DNA of 64,000 nucleotides from Prochlorococcus sp. MIT 1223 (GCF_034092465.1 NZ_CP139303.1:1392865-1456864); one strand, 5' to 3'; numbered from the stretch's first letter, positions 29,067-41,149 are shown. Numbers and translations are program-made. Notes: a model not told the origin generated them from the letters alone.

Positions 29067-30631
29067 CGATGTTCAGCCGAAACTGTCAAGGCTTCTTCTA
29101 GGGGTGCTGAACCATAATCTCTTTCCAGTAAATCTATTACTGTTCTGCCAAAGTTGTTTGGTTGTGTATCAAATGCTTCTAAACAAATTTTCCCAAAAGT
29201 TTTGCCCATAGGCTCAGGATTCCACAATAATTTTCTAGCTGTCCAAGGCATCATGCTCATAGGATTATACCCTTTATTAATTAAACCTTTTTCTAGACCA
29301 TATTTTTCTAGAAGAGTATGAGGTTGAAGCCCAATGAAAAATATTGCTGGCTCAACATTTTTAATTCCAAAAATTTTTTCTAATTCTCTATGGTATCTAA
29401 TTGTTTGTCGAATAGTCTCAGGTCTTTCATCTATGACGTTAAATGAGTAATTAACAGAAACTTGATCTTTAAAACCAGCATCTGCAAGTAATTGGCAGTT
29501 TCTTAGTACAGTTTTTAGGTTGTATCCCATTCTCATTTTTCTTACTAACTCTTGAGAGCCAGATGTTATGCCAATTTCAAAGTAACTCATTCCAGTCTCT
29601 ACCATTAATTCAGCAAGTTCTTTATCTAGATTGTCTGCACGAATATATGCAGCCCAATTAATATCATTTAGACCTGCCTTAATTATTGCTTTGAGAAGTT
29701 CTTTTGCATTATCTATATGACCACGAGCAGGAATAAATTGAGCATCAGTAAACCAAAAGCCACGTACTCCTAAATTATAAAGTTGTTGCATTTCTGCCAC
29801 TACTTCTTCTACAGGATTTATACGAACTTTTTTCCCTTCAATAACGGTATAAATACAATAGCAGCAGTTATGTGGACACCCTCTTTTTGTTTGAACACCT
29901 ATGTAGAAATCACCGCCTTCTAAATACCAGTTAATTTCTGGCCATATAGAGGTTATATATGAATAATTACATGCAGTCTTTAGTAAGCTATTTGGTTTCT
30001 CATGGATCAACTTTTCTCTTGGAGGATCGCCAACTATAAAACTCCTTTCGTCGTTAATTGCTTGACCTCTTAAAAGCTTTTCTAGGAGAAGTTCGCCTTC
30101 CCCAACTGAAATTATGGTTCCTTTCGGGAGTGTCTTGCCAAGTTGTTGATAGAAAACGCTTACCGCTCCTCCTCCTACAACTGCTCGTGCATTCTTGGAG
30201 AATCTTTTGGCATATTTAAGACCTTTCTTGATAAGCTTTTGGTTGCGCCATAATTCTCCATAATGACTAGTCATTAATCTTATACCCCCTAAAGCTCCAT
30301 GAATTCTTTTTATAGGATTTTCAGAATAGAAAGCCTCAAAGGAACTCTGTAGAGGATTGCCTTGTCTTCCATCTACAGGTGCATATATTTGTATATCCCT
30401 CCAAGAATATACTAGTAATGTAGGTTTAAAATCTTTAATAGTTTGTATTAAGTTTCTTGTTACATCTAGGCTTGGGATTGAGGCTAGATCAAGAATCTTT
30501 TGAGATAAATCAGGGAAACACTTATGTAAATGATCTGCTAAATAAATTGGTCCAATAGGAAATATTGGATTGCAAGGTAATCTTATAAAAAGAACCCTTT
30601 CGTTTTTAATTTTATTTAATGGCTTATCCAT
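29039..30631 (-). CDS. Cobalamin-binding-type radical SAM protein (BchE-like)
   Basis: A 530-aa protein. The N-terminal half resembles a B12-binding domain (LASIPSLDVTRN, then VVGGGAVSVF and VGEGE). The radical SAM core has GCPHNCCYC, a CxxxCxxC motif, near residues 252-259, then GFWFTDAQF and YFEIGITSGSQE. This architecture is shared by BchE and related enzymes. I recall a cyanobacterial subgroup annotated as a photosystem II high-light acclimation radical SAM protein, which this may be, but that is recollection, not proof. Reaction unknown. Confidence 0.75.
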   Translation of the reverse strand: MDKPLNKIKNERVLFIRLPCNPIFPIGPIYLADHLHKCFPDLSQKILDLASIPSLDVTRNLIQTIKDFKPTLLVYSWRDIQIYAPVDGRQGNPLQSSFEAFYSENPIKRIHGALGGIRLMTSHYGELWRNQKLIKKGLKYAKRFSKNARAVVGGGAVSVFYQQLGKTLPKGTIISVGEGELLLEKLLRGQAINDERSFIVGDPPREKLIHEKPNSLLKTACNYSYITSIWPEINWYLEGGDFYIGVQTKRGCPHNCCYCIYTVIEGKKVRINPVEEVVAEMQQLYNLGVRGFWFTDAQFIPARGHIDNAKELLKAIIKAGLNDINWAAYIRADNLDKELAELMVETGMSYFEIGITSGSQELVRKMRMGYNLKTVLRNCQLLADAGFKDQVSVNYSFNVIDERPETIRQTIRYHRELEKIFGIKNVEPAIFFIGLQPHTLLEKYGLEKGLINKGYNPMSMMPWTARKLLWNPEPMGKTFGKICLEAFDTQPNNFGRTVIDLLERDYGSAPLEEALTVSAEHRQNLSKSLR

Positions 30632-30734
30632 TCCTTTTGAAATGTTTTACCTAGTGCCTTATGACACTTTGCTATTAGTAATTTGAAACTTAATTAATCT
30701 AACAACTTTTAATTCTATCTGATGATACATAGCC

Positions 30735-30869
30735 TTATTGGTTTTCAGCTTTTCGTTCCCCAAGTTCTTGCTGTTCTTCATTGGTAATTACCTTGAGCTC
30801 AAACCTGACAATTAGACCAATCAATATGAAGAAAATTCCTAGGAGAGACAAGTGAGAATCAAATGACAC
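30735..30869 (-). CDS. Small single-helix membrane protein (44 aa)
   Basis: GTG at 30869 opens a 44-codon frame: MSFDSHLSLLG, a hydrophobic helix (about 8-24, IFFILIGLIV), then a charged tail ending GERKAENQ. The shape (short N-terminus, one helix, polar Glu-rich tail) is typical of small thylakoid or plasma-membrane subunits. It does not match a photosystem or cytochrome b6f subunit I can name. It lies between the radical SAM gene and tRNA-Thr on the same strand, 103 bases before the radical SAM start. Confidence 0.5.
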   Translation of the reverse strand: MSFDSHLSLLGIFFILIGLIVRFELKVITNEEQQELGERKAENQ

Positions 30870-31007
30870 TTAAATCCTCCAGTAATGGAATTACCTTGCT
30901 TAATCTTCATTAGGCTATCAGGTGAAGGCTTATGATCACAATATGCTTCTCATAATGAAGCAGAATATTGTGATTAATCTGCCTGTTTGGTCTTTACAGT
31001 TTGATCA

Positions 31008-31079
31008 TGCCGGTGATTGGAATTGAACCAACGACCTACTGGTTACGAATCAGTTGCTCTACCCCTGAGCTACACCGGC
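31008..31079 (-). tRNA. tRNA-Thr (anticodon CGU)
   Basis: On the minus strand a 72-base cloverleaf: acceptor GCCGGTG pairing with CACCGGC plus discriminator A, D stem GCTC/GAGC, anticodon loop TTCGTAA (anticodon CGT, reading ACG), T loop TTCAATT on a GTTGG/CCAAT stem. The anticodon stem has one A-C mismatch next to the loop. CCA is not encoded. Confidence 0.95.
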
Positions 31080-31115
31080 AACTAGAAGAATTTAACATTT
31101 GGATTTGTAATTGCC

Positions 31116-31385
31116 ATGTCCAGCCAGACTCCTAGCCCTGATCCCAAGATAGATCCTCAATTAAGAGAGAAACTACTTAAAGAGACAAGAAATCCTTTCT
31201 ATGGGCCTCGTAGAATCCTATGGTTTATTTTTTTTGCTGCTGCAACCTTAGGCTTATTCATTATGTTATCGAGAGTAATTGCTGGAGAAGTTGTTTCAAC
31301 GAATGATTTTGGTATACAGGCAGGTGCATTTTTATTATTTGGTTCTCTACTTTTGTTTGATCGTCGTACTGAAAAGAAAAAATAA
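31116..31385 (+). CDS. DUF3493 family membrane protein
   Basis: An 89-aa protein with a polar N-terminus (DPQLREKLLKETRNPFYGPRR) and two hydrophobic helices near residues 34-52 and 66-80, ending in a basic tail. This matches DUF3493, a cyanobacterial and plastid family in which plant members (LPA3-like) have been linked to photosystem II assembly. That role is not shown for this protein. Divergent from tRNA-Thr, convergent with infB (55 bases apart). Confidence 0.75.
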   Translation: MSSQTPSPDPKIDPQLREKLLKETRNPFYGPRRILWFIFFAAATLGLFIMLSRVIAGEVVSTNDFGIQAGAFLLFGSLLLFDRRTEKKK

Positions 31386-31440
31386 TGACAGTTTTAAATT
31401 AAATTAGCTTGAATAAGTTATTGCTTTTGATTCGAAATAG

Positions 31441-34400
31441 TTATGCATTTAACTTGCGTTTTTGAGTCACCATCTTAAAGGCTTCAATTAGATCTCCCTC
31501 TTTCCAATTCGAGAATCTGTCAGAGCCTAGGCCACATTCAAAGCCTGTTGCGACATCTTTGACATCATCTTTATTTCGTTTAAGCGAGTCTAGGTCTCCT
31601 GCGAAGACTATTTCATTCCCTCGTTTAACCCTTACTTTGCAATTGCGCTGTAGCTTACCGTTGATCACATAGCAGCCTGCAACTGCACTTCTGCCAATGG
31701 TGAATATTGCTCTTACCTCAGCTTCCCCAAGTGATTCTTCTACTAACTCAGGCTCTAATAAACCTTCCATTGCTAGTTGAATATCTTCTAAAAGCTTATA
31801 AATTACTTCATAGTCCCTAACGTCAACACCTGAGGAATCGGCTGCCCTTTTGGCCCCAGATGCCATTGATGTATTGAAACCTACAATTACAGCTCCCGAG
31901 GCAGCTGCTAAATCAACATCGGTTTCTGTTATTTCTCCAGGAGCTGATAATAAAACTCTGACTTGTACTTCATCTTTTGGTAATTGTTCTAGTGAGCCAA
32001 GAATTGCCTCAATACTTCCTTGAACGTCAGCTTTAAGTATTATGTTTAACTCTTTTAAGTCCCCTTCATTCGCTTGACTTGACATTCCAGAAAGTGATAC
32101 TCGTCGTGTAGCCATTTGTTGAGCCAATCTTGTTGCTCTGGCATCAGAAGCTCTATCGCCTACAACAGATCTTGCTGACTTTTCATCTGGATATACTTCA
32201 AACTCATCTCCTGCAGTTGGTACTTCGTTGAATCCAAGGGCTTCTACTGGGCAGGATGGCCCAGCTAGTTTAAGTCTAGATCCATTCTCATCGACCATTG
32301 CACGAACCTTCCCAAGTACTGGTCCAGCCGCGATCACATCCCCAGATTTTAGAGTTCCATTTTGAACTAATAATGTTGCTACTGGCCCTTTGGCTTTGTC
32401 TAAATGAGCTTCAATAACAGTTCCTTTAGCCAGTCTTTCTGGATTAGCTTGTAGATCTTCTACTTCACTAACAAGTAATATCATCTCAAGAAGCTTGTCT
32501 ATATTTTCTCCTTTAATTGCACTAACAGGAACCATTACCACATCTCCTCCCCATTCTTCCGCTATAAGATTTTGATCAGATAGTTCTTGCTTTACTCGAT
32601 CTGGTGAAGACCCTTCTTTATCAACTTTATTAATAGCAACAACTATTGGAACTTGTGCTGCTCGTGCATGACTAATCGCTTCCAAAGTTTGAGGCCTTAC
32701 TCCATCATCGGCAGCAACAACTAGAACGGCTACGTCAGTAACTTTTGTTCCTCTGGCGCGCATCGCTGTAAAAGCTTCATGACCAGGTGTGTCTAAGAAA
32801 GTTAGTTTTCTTGTTTTTTTGTCATGCTCTACTTCTATTTGATATGCGCCAATATGCTGTGTAATCCCTCCAGCTTCACCTGCTGCCACCCTTGCTTGGC
32901 GAATAGCATCTAAAAGACTAGTTTTACCATGATCAACATGACCCATAACAGTTACTACAGGTGGTCGCTTTATTAAGTGGGCAAGATCGGTGTCTTCAAT
33001 CATTTCAACAGTTTTCTTGGCTGCTTCTTCCACATCGTCTTGGAGTACTGGTACTCCAAACTCTTCTGCAACAGTTTCAATTGTGGATAAGTCTAGAGAT
33101 TGTGTAACGGTGGCTGTAATCCCTTTGAAGAAAAGAGATTTGATAATTTCTGAACTCTCTACACTAAGCATGTCAGCTAGTTCCTGAACAGTTAGGTTCT
33201 CGTCAGGAACAATGATCATTTCTGGCCTGACTTGCTTGGCTTCTCGTGAGGCGCGAAGTTCCATTGCCCGTCTTCGTTGTCGTTGGCGTGTTGTTTCTTT
33301 TTTACGTTTCCTAACTGCAGCAGTTGGTTTAGAGGAAGTTTTTTGAGTGCCTTTTGGTTTCGCAGGCCTAGCTAAACTTGCAGAAAGAAGAGTTGCCTGT
33401 TGTTCGCCAGCAAATCCGCTTGTTTGAGTTGTTAATGTGTCATCGTTTTCACCGATAATATGAACTTTTTGCCTTTGTTTTTGACTCGTTTTATTCTTTA
33501 AAGCATCTAGCTTGGCGCTATCATCCCAGTCAGGTCGAGCTCTTCTGGGGGCACTACTACTTCCTGGCCTATGGAAGGGTTTTTTAGGAGCAGTTGGTGG
33601 AGTGGGCCTATTTGCGGGTGGCTTAGATCCATCGGCTCTTCTAGGTTTGTTTTGTCCAGTACTATTGCTATCTGGTCGCCTAGGAGGTGCTGCACCTGGT
33701 CGCCCAGAAGGCTTTTGTAATTGCATTAATTCACCTGGAGCCACAGGCTTTCTCATGCCATTTGGAATGCCTTGTCTTCCTTGAGGACTTCCTTGTCTAC
33801 CCTGAGGGGCTCCTTGTCTACCCTGAGGACCTCCTTGCCTTCCTTGAGGAGCACCCTGTCTTCCTTGAGACCCAGCTTGCCTGTTTTGTCTTCCTTGACC
33901 AGGTCTGTTGGGAGCACCTGGTCTGGATGGAGACCCTTGTCTGTTGGGCGCACCAGGTCTGGATGGAGCGCCTGGTCGAGTTGGTGTTCCTGCCCTTCCT
34001 TGAGGCAAACCTTGCCTGAGGGGGCCATTTTGCCTCGTTTGAGACATTGGACGCATTGGACGATTATTCGAATTTCTAGGACCTTGATTTTTATTATCTA
34101 CCGGCCTTTCTCTTCGAATTGGAGCTCCAACAAGTTCTGGAGGATTATTCTTTTTAGTAGGCTGACCACTAGTCTTTTGTCCAGATGGTCGATTCTGTTC
34201 GTTTAAATTTTTATCTTGCCTAAATTGATTCTTCTGGGGATTGACTTTCCTTTGATCTGGCTCAATTTTTGTTCTGTAAGGATCTGCGCTGTTTTGCTTA
34301 ACTGGTTTATTCGCTTTGGGCTGGAGTGATGTTATTTGAGGACGTTTTGGCTTAGGAGGATTAATTAATTGAGGCTTTGTAAGAGGTTTATGGGCATTAG

Positions 34401-35028
34401 GAATTTGTGTTTGATTCTTTGAATCAACTTGCTTGCTTGATTTGATATTTGATATTTGATTTTGAGAGCTTTTGGCAATATTTCGATTTTTCTGCGGAAG
34501 ATTTGTTTTTTGTAATTCCGAGTTTGGTTTTAAGATTTCTCTGGGTTTTGGGGCAAGAGGCTTTATTTCGGAAGGATTTTTTTTGCCTATTTGCTTACTT
34601 GCTTTGACAGAACCTTTGGTTAATTCTTGCTTTCCTTGATCTTTACCTTTGCCAATACTTGGTTGGTTTAAAGATACCGTTTCTTTAGAGGTTGGTTTCG
34701 GTAAAGGACTTTTGGGTATTGAAGGCTTATTGGCTAATTCTTGAGTATTAACTTTCTTTTTGTCTTTTTGTAATTGTGAGGATTGCTTGACCTGAACTGG
34801 AGCTTTTTTAACAGAAAGAATTTCTTTGCTCCCTTGTGACTTCGCCTTGGTTTGTGTGCTGCTTGATTTTAAGAAGCTTTTGATCTTTTTAGCCTCATCA
34901 TCGCTAATGGAGCTGCTATGACTTTTTACAGAAATGGCAAGTTTATTGGCCGCATCAAGCACATCCTTATTATCTAGGTTTAAATCCCTAGATAATTCAT
35001 AGATTCTGATTTTGCCTCTGCTTGTCAT
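31441..35028 (-). CDS. infB: Translation initiation factor IF-2
   Basis: GTPase that brings initiator tRNA to the 30S subunit and promotes subunit joining. 1195 aa, much longer than minimal IF-2 because of a disordered N-terminal half. An IF2N domain starts the protein, followed by Lys/Pro/Gln-rich sequence, then a Gly-Arg-Gln-Pro repeat block around residues 345-425. The G domain has [11 protein letters not shown] near 694, DTPGHEAF and NKVDK, followed by domains II-IV. Last gene of the rimP-nusA-ylxR-infB operon. Confidence 0.97.
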   Translation of the reverse strand: MTSRGKIRIYELSRDLNLDNKDVLDAANKLAISVKSHSSSISDDEAKKIKSFLKSSSTQTKAKSQGSKEILSVKKAPVQVKQSSQLQKDKKKVNTQELANKPSIPKSPLPKPTSKETVSLNQPSIGKGKDQGKQELTKGSVKASKQIGKKNPSEIKPLAPKPREILKPNSELQKTNLPQKNRNIAKSSQNQISNIKSSKQVDSKNQTQIPNAHKPLTKPQLINPPKPKRPQITSLQPKANKPVKQNSADPYRTKIEPDQRKVNPQKNQFRQDKNLNEQNRPSGQKTSGQPTKKNNPPELVGAPIRRERPVDNKNQGPRNSNNRPMRPMSQTRQNGPLRQGLPQGRAGTPTRPGAPSRPGAPNRQGSPSRPGAPNRPGQGRQNRQAGSQGRQGAPQGRQGGPQGRQGAPQGRQGSPQGRQGIPNGMRKPVAPGELMQLQKPSGRPGAAPPRRPDSNSTGQNKPRRADGSKPPANRPTPPTAPKKPFHRPGSSSAPRRARPDWDDSAKLDALKNKTSQKQRQKVHIIGENDDTLTTQTSGFAGEQQATLLSASLARPAKPKGTQKTSSKPTAAVRKRKKETTRQRQRRRAMELRASREAKQVRPEMIIVPDENLTVQELADMLSVESSEIIKSLFFKGITATVTQSLDLSTIETVAEEFGVPVLQDDVEEAAKKTVEMIEDTDLAHLIKRPPVVTVMGHVDHGKTSLLDAIRQARVAAGEAGGITQHIGAYQIEVEHDKKTRKLTFLDTPGHEAFTAMRARGTKVTDVAVLVVAADDGVRPQTLEAISHARAAQVPIVVAINKVDKEGSSPDRVKQELSDQNLIAEEWGGDVVMVPVSAIKGENIDKLLEMILLVSEVEDLQANPERLAKGTVIEAHLDKAKGPVATLLVQNGTLKSGDVIAAGPVLGKVRAMVDENGSRLKLAGPSCPVEALGFNEVPTAGDEFEVYPDEKSARSVVGDRASDARATRLAQQMATRRVSLSGMSSQANEGDLKELNIILKADVQGSIEAILGSLEQLPKDEVQVRVLLSAPGEITETDVDLAAASGAVIVGFNTSMASGAKRAADSSGVDVRDYEVIYKLLEDIQLAMEGLLEPELVEESLGEAEVRAIFTIGRSAVAGCYVINGKLQRNCKVRVKRGNEIVFAGDLDSLKRNKDDVKDVATGFECGLGSDRFSNWKEGDLIEAFKMVTQKRKLNA
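33770..33880 (-). repeat. 21-bp tandem repeats coding for QGRQGxP in infB
   Basis: About five in-frame 21-bp units encode QGRQG(A/G/S/I)P, next to PSRPGAP/PNRPGQG-like units. Units are nearly but not exactly identical, so they are old enough to have diverged. The unit length is a multiple of three, so copy-number change would keep the frame. Confidence 0.8.
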
Positions 35029-35090
35029 TAAGTTTTCCGTTCAGTCCAAGTAATTTTTGGGTTTTTAGCCTTTATAAAGAAGCTTATGTT

Positions 35091-35369
35091 TTATCTTGCC
35101 TCAGAGATTGAATCATTGCCGCGATTTAGTCGATCTTGAAGACTTTCTATAACGTTGCAATTCACCTTACATCTCAAGGCTTTCTCAATACGTTTGCGAC
35201 GCCAAGCTTCTTCGAGGCAAGTCTCGTTGGGACATATATAGGCAGATCTGCCCATACCGCCTTCGAGAACTACTCCATCCTTATGATCTTTGGTTACTTT
35301 GAATAGTTGATTGCGATCAATCACTTTTCTACAAGCAACACAACGACGTAGGACGGGCTTATAGGTCAC
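35091..35369 (-). CDS. YlxR (DUF448) family protein
   Basis: A 92-aa RNA-binding-like protein found between nusA and infB in many bacteria. It shows LRRCVACRKVIDRNQLF near residues 8-24 and GRSAYICPNETCLEEAWRRKRIEKAL further on. The start is GTG, with a 4-base GTGA overlap with the nusA stop, so translation is probably coupled. It is sometimes described as regulating transcription or RNase P; the role here is not known. Confidence 0.9.
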   Translation of the reverse strand: MTYKPVLRRCVACRKVIDRNQLFKVTKDHKDGVVLEGGMGRSAYICPNETCLEEAWRRKRIEKALRCKVNCNVIESLQDRLNRGNDSISEAR

Positions 35370-36793
35370 CGGGCTCCTTCCTCTGGTTCATGATTTTCTT
35401 CAGTTTCAATCTCTTCTTCATTTGAATCGTTTTTAATATCATCTTCAATTGTTAATTCAACTCCAGAAGCCTCATCAGAATCTTCATTGTAATCTTCTTC
35501 ATCTTCAGGTAAAGGATATAACTCTCGCAAGCGAGCATCTTCTTCAGCTCTAGCAGCTTGTTCTGCGGCTATACGATCTTCTGCTTCTTTTTGAAGAGCT
35601 TCTTCTTCTTCTCTTTGTGCTATTAGTTCAGCAACTACAGCATCTTCTGCTGTTTGATCATATTCTTGAGAATTCTTGATATCTATCTTCCATCCAGTTA
35701 ATCGGGCTGCAAGACGAACATTTTGTCCTTCTCTACCTATAGCAAGACTTAATTGATCAGGCGGTACAAGAACATGAGCGTGTTGGCCTTCTGGATCAAC
35801 CAATCTAACCATTTCCACTCTTGAAGGACTTAGTGAATTGCAAATGTATTCAATTGGATCTGAAGACCATCTAATTACATCGATTTTCTCTCCCCTTAAT
35901 TCATTTACTACCTGCTGAATTCTTGATCCACGAGCACCTATGCAAGCTCCAACAGGATCTACCTCTCTTTCATTACTATCTACAGCAACTTTTGTTCGAG
36001 GCCCAACAGATCTTGATGGAGGATTAGCTTCTCTAGCCACTGCAACAATTTTTACAGAACCCTCTTGAATTTCAGGAACCTCATTTTCAAAAAGATAAAC
36101 TACAAGACCAGCATTTGACCTGCTTACAAAAAGTTGTGGCCCTCTTCGAGGGATTTCGCTTACTTCTTTGAGGTAAACCTTGAATGTTGCATTCGCTCGA
36201 TAATTATCATTGGGCAGTTGATCTTTTCGTGGAAGTTCTGCTTCTACTTCGGGTCTTCCTAGTCCTGAACTAACTGCCATAATTACAGATTGACGCTCGA
36301 AACGTATAACCCTTGCTGTTAGGACAGGGTCTTCAAGATCTGCAAATTCTTCTTGAATCATTCTTCGTTGTTGATCCCGAAGCTTTTGAGCAAGAACTTG
36401 CTTGGTAGTTGTCGCAGCCATACGACCAAAATCTTCTTTTTCAGGGGTGACATCAAGTACAACTGTGTCGCCTATTTGGGCATCATCAGCAACTTGCATG
36501 ACCTCGGATAAAGCTATTTGATGGTCTTCGCTTTCAATCTCTTCAACTATTATTTTACTTGCTAAAACTCTATATCCTTCCGCTTCAAGATCTAGGCCCA
36601 CATCAAAATTACTAAAGTACTCTTCTTCAAATGGATCTTGACTTATTCCTAGATAAAGAGTCTTCCGATATCTTTCATAACCTTTTAATAAGGCTTCTCG
36701 AAGAGCAGCTTCTACGACTTGAGTGGGGAGTTTCTTTTCCTCACTTATGTCTTCGATTAAGTTATTCAGGCCAGGGAGAAGAACAAGAGCCAT
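35366..36793 (-). CDS. nusA: Transcription termination/antitermination factor NusA
   Basis: Binds RNA polymerase and nascent RNA to control pausing, termination and antitermination. 475 aa: N-terminal domain to about 130, S1 domain about 135-200, and two KH domains with IGARGSRIQQVVNELRGEKID near 285-305 and the GREGQNVRLAARLTGW motif near 350-366. A 100-residue acidic tail (EEEEALQKEAED, DEEDYNEDSDE) replaces the proteobacterial C-terminal repeats. It follows rimP by 56 bases. Confidence 0.96.
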   Translation of the reverse strand: MALVLLPGLNNLIEDISEEKKLPTQVVEAALREALLKGYERYRKTLYLGISQDPFEEEYFSNFDVGLDLEAEGYRVLASKIIVEEIESEDHQIALSEVMQVADDAQIGDTVVLDVTPEKEDFGRMAATTTKQVLAQKLRDQQRRMIQEEFADLEDPVLTARVIRFERQSVIMAVSSGLGRPEVEAELPRKDQLPNDNYRANATFKVYLKEVSEIPRRGPQLFVSRSNAGLVVYLFENEVPEIQEGSVKIVAVAREANPPSRSVGPRTKVAVDSNEREVDPVGACIGARGSRIQQVVNELRGEKIDVIRWSSDPIEYICNSLSPSRVEMVRLVDPEGQHAHVLVPPDQLSLAIGREGQNVRLAARLTGWKIDIKNSQEYDQTAEDAVVAELIAQREEEEALQKEAEDRIAAEQAARAEEDARLRELYPLPEDEEDYNEDSDEASGVELTIEDDIKNDSNEEEIETEENHEPEEGAR

Positions 36794-36849
36794 CGATGAT
36801 GGAGTAGTGAATGGGTGGTTTTAAATAAGTGGAATTGAGTTTGGAAAAA

Positions 36850-37314
36850 TTATTCTTTTGAAGTAGTAAGTTGAACTTTAATCACACTTGTAATTGGAAT
36901 AATAGTAACTCTTCCTTTGCTATTAATCTTTAATTCATCCTTTGATTTTTCATGAAGCAATCCATTCTTTTTTACCTCTGATTCTTGATCATCTATAAAG
37001 CTAACTTCTATTGGGAATCCTTTGAAGGTCTCAAAATCTCTATCTGTTGTTAATAAATCTGGTAAGCCTGGGCTACTTATTTCAAGAATATAAGGATTTT
37101 GGAGTAATTTTGATTGGTCTAATGCGTCACTAATTGGAGTGTTTAAAAGAGCACAATCATCTAGTGATACATCACCTCCGCCTTGGGGACGGATTTGTAC
37201 TTGAATTGTCATTGGATTTTGATGAGTATGTAGCTCAACAGCAATTACTTCAAAACCCTTATCTAAGGCAGTTCTGTTTACGAGATCCTTAAGGTCTATG
37301 ACTAGGGAATTCAA
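36850..37314 (-). CDS. rimP: Ribosome maturation factor RimP
   Basis: Assists 30S assembly. 154 aa with the two-domain RimP layout: an N-terminal part with GFEVIAVELHTHQNPMT, the DDCALLNTPISDALDQ helix and YILEISSPGLPDLLTTDRDF near residues 78-97, the family signature, then an SH3-like C-terminal domain. First gene of the rimP-nusA-ylxR-infB operon, with a hairpin-rich leader upstream. Confidence 0.93.
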   Translation of the reverse strand: MNSLVIDLKDLVNRTALDKGFEVIAVELHTHQNPMTIQVQIRPQGGGDVSLDDCALLNTPISDALDQSKLLQNPYILEISSPGLPDLLTTDRDFETFKGFPIEVSFIDDQESEVKKNGLLHEKSKDELKINSKGRVTIIPITSVIKVQLTTSKE

Positions 37315-37330
37315 CAGAAGGCAGGATTTT

Positions 37331-37396
37331 GATTGGACTGGTAGCCCAATCGGTTTCAGTTTTTACCTGCCTCCATTAAAGGAGGTAACCGTCAGG
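37331..37396 (-). promoter_or_regulatory. Structured leader upstream of rimP (two hairpins)
   Basis: Read leftward, two inverted repeats precede rimP within 82 bases of its start: GATTGG/CCAATC (37331-37351, 9-base loop), and CCTCC/GGAGG with a 6-base loop (37370-37385), bracketed by CCTG (37366-37369) and CAGG (37393-37396). No gene fits here. They may form an attenuator or autoregulatory leader for the operon, or a protein-binding DNA site shared with divergent htrA. Confidence 0.45.
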
Positions 37397-37506
37397 CGTA
37401 TTTTTATATTACTTGATGATCTACTTTTTTTTATAATAAAAGAATCTTCGTCTAATCAATTCAGCTGAGGTTAGTGTTTTGAGTTAGATTTTTCTTGATT
37501 CCTTAA

Positions 37507-38643
<1,137 letters not shown>

Positions 38644-38680
38644 AAATCTTGCTACTGTCTCCGCTGATGGTAAAAAAAAG

Positions 38681-39394
38681 ATGTCTGATCTTCAATTGAA
38701 AATGAAAGAAGCTGTTGCTAATGCAGCAGTTGACCAAATACAAAATGGAATGACGCTTGGATTGGGTTCAGGTTCTACTGCTGCTTTGATGATTAGAGCT
38801 TTAGGTAGAAAGCTTGCAGATGGCAGTTTGAAAAATATTGTTGGAGTAACCACTTCTTTTCAAGGCGAAGTACTGGCTTCCGAATTAGACATTCCCTTGA
38901 AAAGTCTTTCTGCTGTATCCAAAATTGATCTTGCAATTGACGGAGCAGATGAAGTTGACCCTAACTTTCAACTTATTAAAGGAGGGGGAGCCTGTCACGT
39001 TCAAGAAAAATTAGTTGCTTCTCTTGCAGACAGATTTGTAGTCGTGGTTGATTCAACAAAGATTGTAAATCGTCTTAATCTAGATTTTTTATTACCTGTC
39101 GAAGTTTTGCCTGATGCATGGAATCAAGTTAAAAATAGATTAGAAGAAATGGGTGCAAAAACCCAATTAAGAATGGCCCAAAAAAAGGCAGGTCCAGTTG
39201 TTACTGATCAAGGAAACCTTGTTCTTGATATTAAATTTAAAGATGGCATAACAGATTCAGAAAGTCTTGAGAAGTCAATTAATAATATTCCTGGAGTATT
39301 AGAAAATGGACTATTTGTTAATCTCACGGATGAGGTTTTATTAGGAAATGTGGAGAATGGAATTGTAGGAGTTAATTCTCTTGAGAAGTCTTGA
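38681..39394 (+). CDS. rpiA: Ribose-5-phosphate isomerase A
   Basis: Interconverts ribose-5-phosphate and ribulose-5-phosphate in the Calvin cycle and pentose phosphate pathway. Start taken at ATG 38681 ([16 protein letters not shown]), giving 237 aa. An in-frame TTG at 38636 overlapping the protease gene would add 15 unlike residues. Active-site blocks [18 protein letters not shown] and [11 protein letters not shown] (about residues 82-106) are intact. The 3' end overlaps convergent hisD by 23 bases. Confidence 0.94.
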   Translation: MSDLQLKMKEAVANAAVDQIQNGMTLGLGSGSTAALMIRALGRKLADGSLKNIVGVTTSFQGEVLASELDIPLKSLSAVSKIDLAIDGADEVDPNFQLIKGGGACHVQEKLVASLADRFVVVVDSTKIVNRLNLDFLLPVEVLPDAWNQVKNRLEEMGAKTQLRMAQKKAGPVVTDQGNLVLDIKFKDGITDSESLEKSINNIPGVLENGLFVNLTDEVLLGNVENGIVGVNSLEKS

Positions 39395-40727
39395 TAGATC
39401 TTATTTTTATTGATTGAGCATGGCTGTGTAATCCTTCGCTTAGTGCTAATTCAATCACATCTTTCTTTGTTTTCTCAAGAGCATTAGAGGTGAATTGAAT
39501 TGTGGATGTATTTTTCATAAATGTTTCGACACTTAGAGCCCCACTAAATCTTGCAGTACCAGATGTAGGAAGTGTATGGTTTGGTCCAGCTAGATAATCT
39601 CCTATAGCTTCTGGACTCCAAGGACCAAGGAATATAGCTCCTGCGTTCTTTATGTTTTTTGCGAGATCATTAGGGTTTTGAATGAGTAGCTCTAAATGCT
39701 CTGGAGCGAATTCATCGCTTAGCTTTGCGCAAGATTTGATATCTTTGCAGTGAATTATTAGGCCCCAGTTCTCAAGAGAGCTCTTACATATTTCTGCTCT
39801 TGGGTGATTTTCGAGTTGATTCTCAATTTCTGTAGTGATTGTATTAACTAGGTTTGATTCTGTTGTTATTAATATGGCTGCAGCCAGAGGATCATGCTCT
39901 GCTTGAGCAAGGAGATCTGCTGCAACTTGAGTTTTATTGGCGCTCTTGTCGGCAATTATGAGTACTTCACTGGGGCCAGCAAGTGAATCAATTCCAACTT
40001 TGCCATATACAAATTTTTTAGCCAAAGTCACATATAAATTTCCAGGCCCACTAATAACATCAACTTTAGGAATACTTTCTGTTCCAAAAGCTAGTCCTGC
40101 AATTGCTTGCGCCCCTCCTATGCGAAACACTTTTGTTATGCCAACTAAGTGAGCAGCTGCAAGAACTGTTGTATTTATTTCTCCGTCTAAACCTGCAGGA
40201 GTAACCATTGCAATCTCTTCTACACCAGCCACAAGAGCTGGGATAGCATTCATAAGAACAGTGCTTGGATAGGCGGCTCTTCCTCCAGGAACATATATCC
40301 CAGCTTTTTGAACAGGTTTCCATCTCCTCCCGAGTTGTTCTCCATATTCTCCTTCGATCAAGATATCTTTAGGGACTTGAAGCGTGTGAAAATTTTTTAT
40401 ACGCTTATAAGCTGTTTTAAGCGCATTTTGCAGTGATAAAGGCGTTGAATCCCAAGCTTTTTTAAGCTTAATAGGATCGACTTCAATTGGATTTGGGATA
40501 AATCCGTCAAATTTCTCGGTGTATTTAGAGATTGCTTTGTCCCCTGTTTCTTCAACCTCGTTAAGAATTGACTCGACAATATTTATGGCTTTTCTTTGAG
40601 CCCTACCACTAGTCCTTTTCGTGATTTTATCTAGCGCCTCAGAGGCTTCTTTGAGGTTTTGGACAGACTTAATCTTTAGCCTGTTAAGGCTTGTTTTTTT
40701 ATTAGTGTTTGTCTTCAATGACTGCAC
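39372..40727 (-). CDS. hisD: Histidinol dehydrogenase
   Basis: Catalyses the last two oxidations of histidine synthesis with NAD+ and Zn2+. The frame is open up to 40853, but that start would reach into the promoter and first codons of rpsT. The start is therefore placed at GTG 40727 (451 aa), with TTG 40718 as alternative. Motifs include [21 protein letters not shown], the metal ligands in LAQAEHDP and APEHLEL, and [13 protein letters not shown] near the end. All catalytic blocks are present; only the N-terminus is uncertain. Confidence 0.92.
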   Translation of the reverse strand: MQSLKTNTNKKTSLNRLKIKSVQNLKEASEALDKITKRTSGRAQRKAINIVESILNEVEETGDKAISKYTEKFDGFIPNPIEVDPIKLKKAWDSTPLSLQNALKTAYKRIKNFHTLQVPKDILIEGEYGEQLGRRWKPVQKAGIYVPGGRAAYPSTVLMNAIPALVAGVEEIAMVTPAGLDGEINTTVLAAAHLVGITKVFRIGGAQAIAGLAFGTESIPKVDVISGPGNLYVTLAKKFVYGKVGIDSLAGPSEVLIIADKSANKTQVAADLLAQAEHDPLAAAILITTESNLVNTITTEIENQLENHPRAEICKSSLENWGLIIHCKDIKSCAKLSDEFAPEHLELLIQNPNDLAKNIKNAGAIFLGPWSPEAIGDYLAGPNHTLPTSGTARFSGALSVETFMKNTSTIQFTSNALEKTKKDVIELALSEGLHSHAQSIKIRSIKTSQEN

Positions 40728-40840
40728 AAGAAGCTTTAATAAAAGTCTTATCTCAAATATCTTAAATCGCTTTTGTTTCCCTGATGAATTATTAATGAAA
40801 GGGTTTTGAGCTAAAATATAAGCTTGTTTGAAAGACTTAA

Positions 40841-41149
<309 letters not shown>

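Noticed and set aside
33512-34206. Plus-strand open frames with repetitive Leu/Ser/Thr-rich products
   Set aside because: They are antisense shadows of the low-complexity repeat region of infB and have no independent support.
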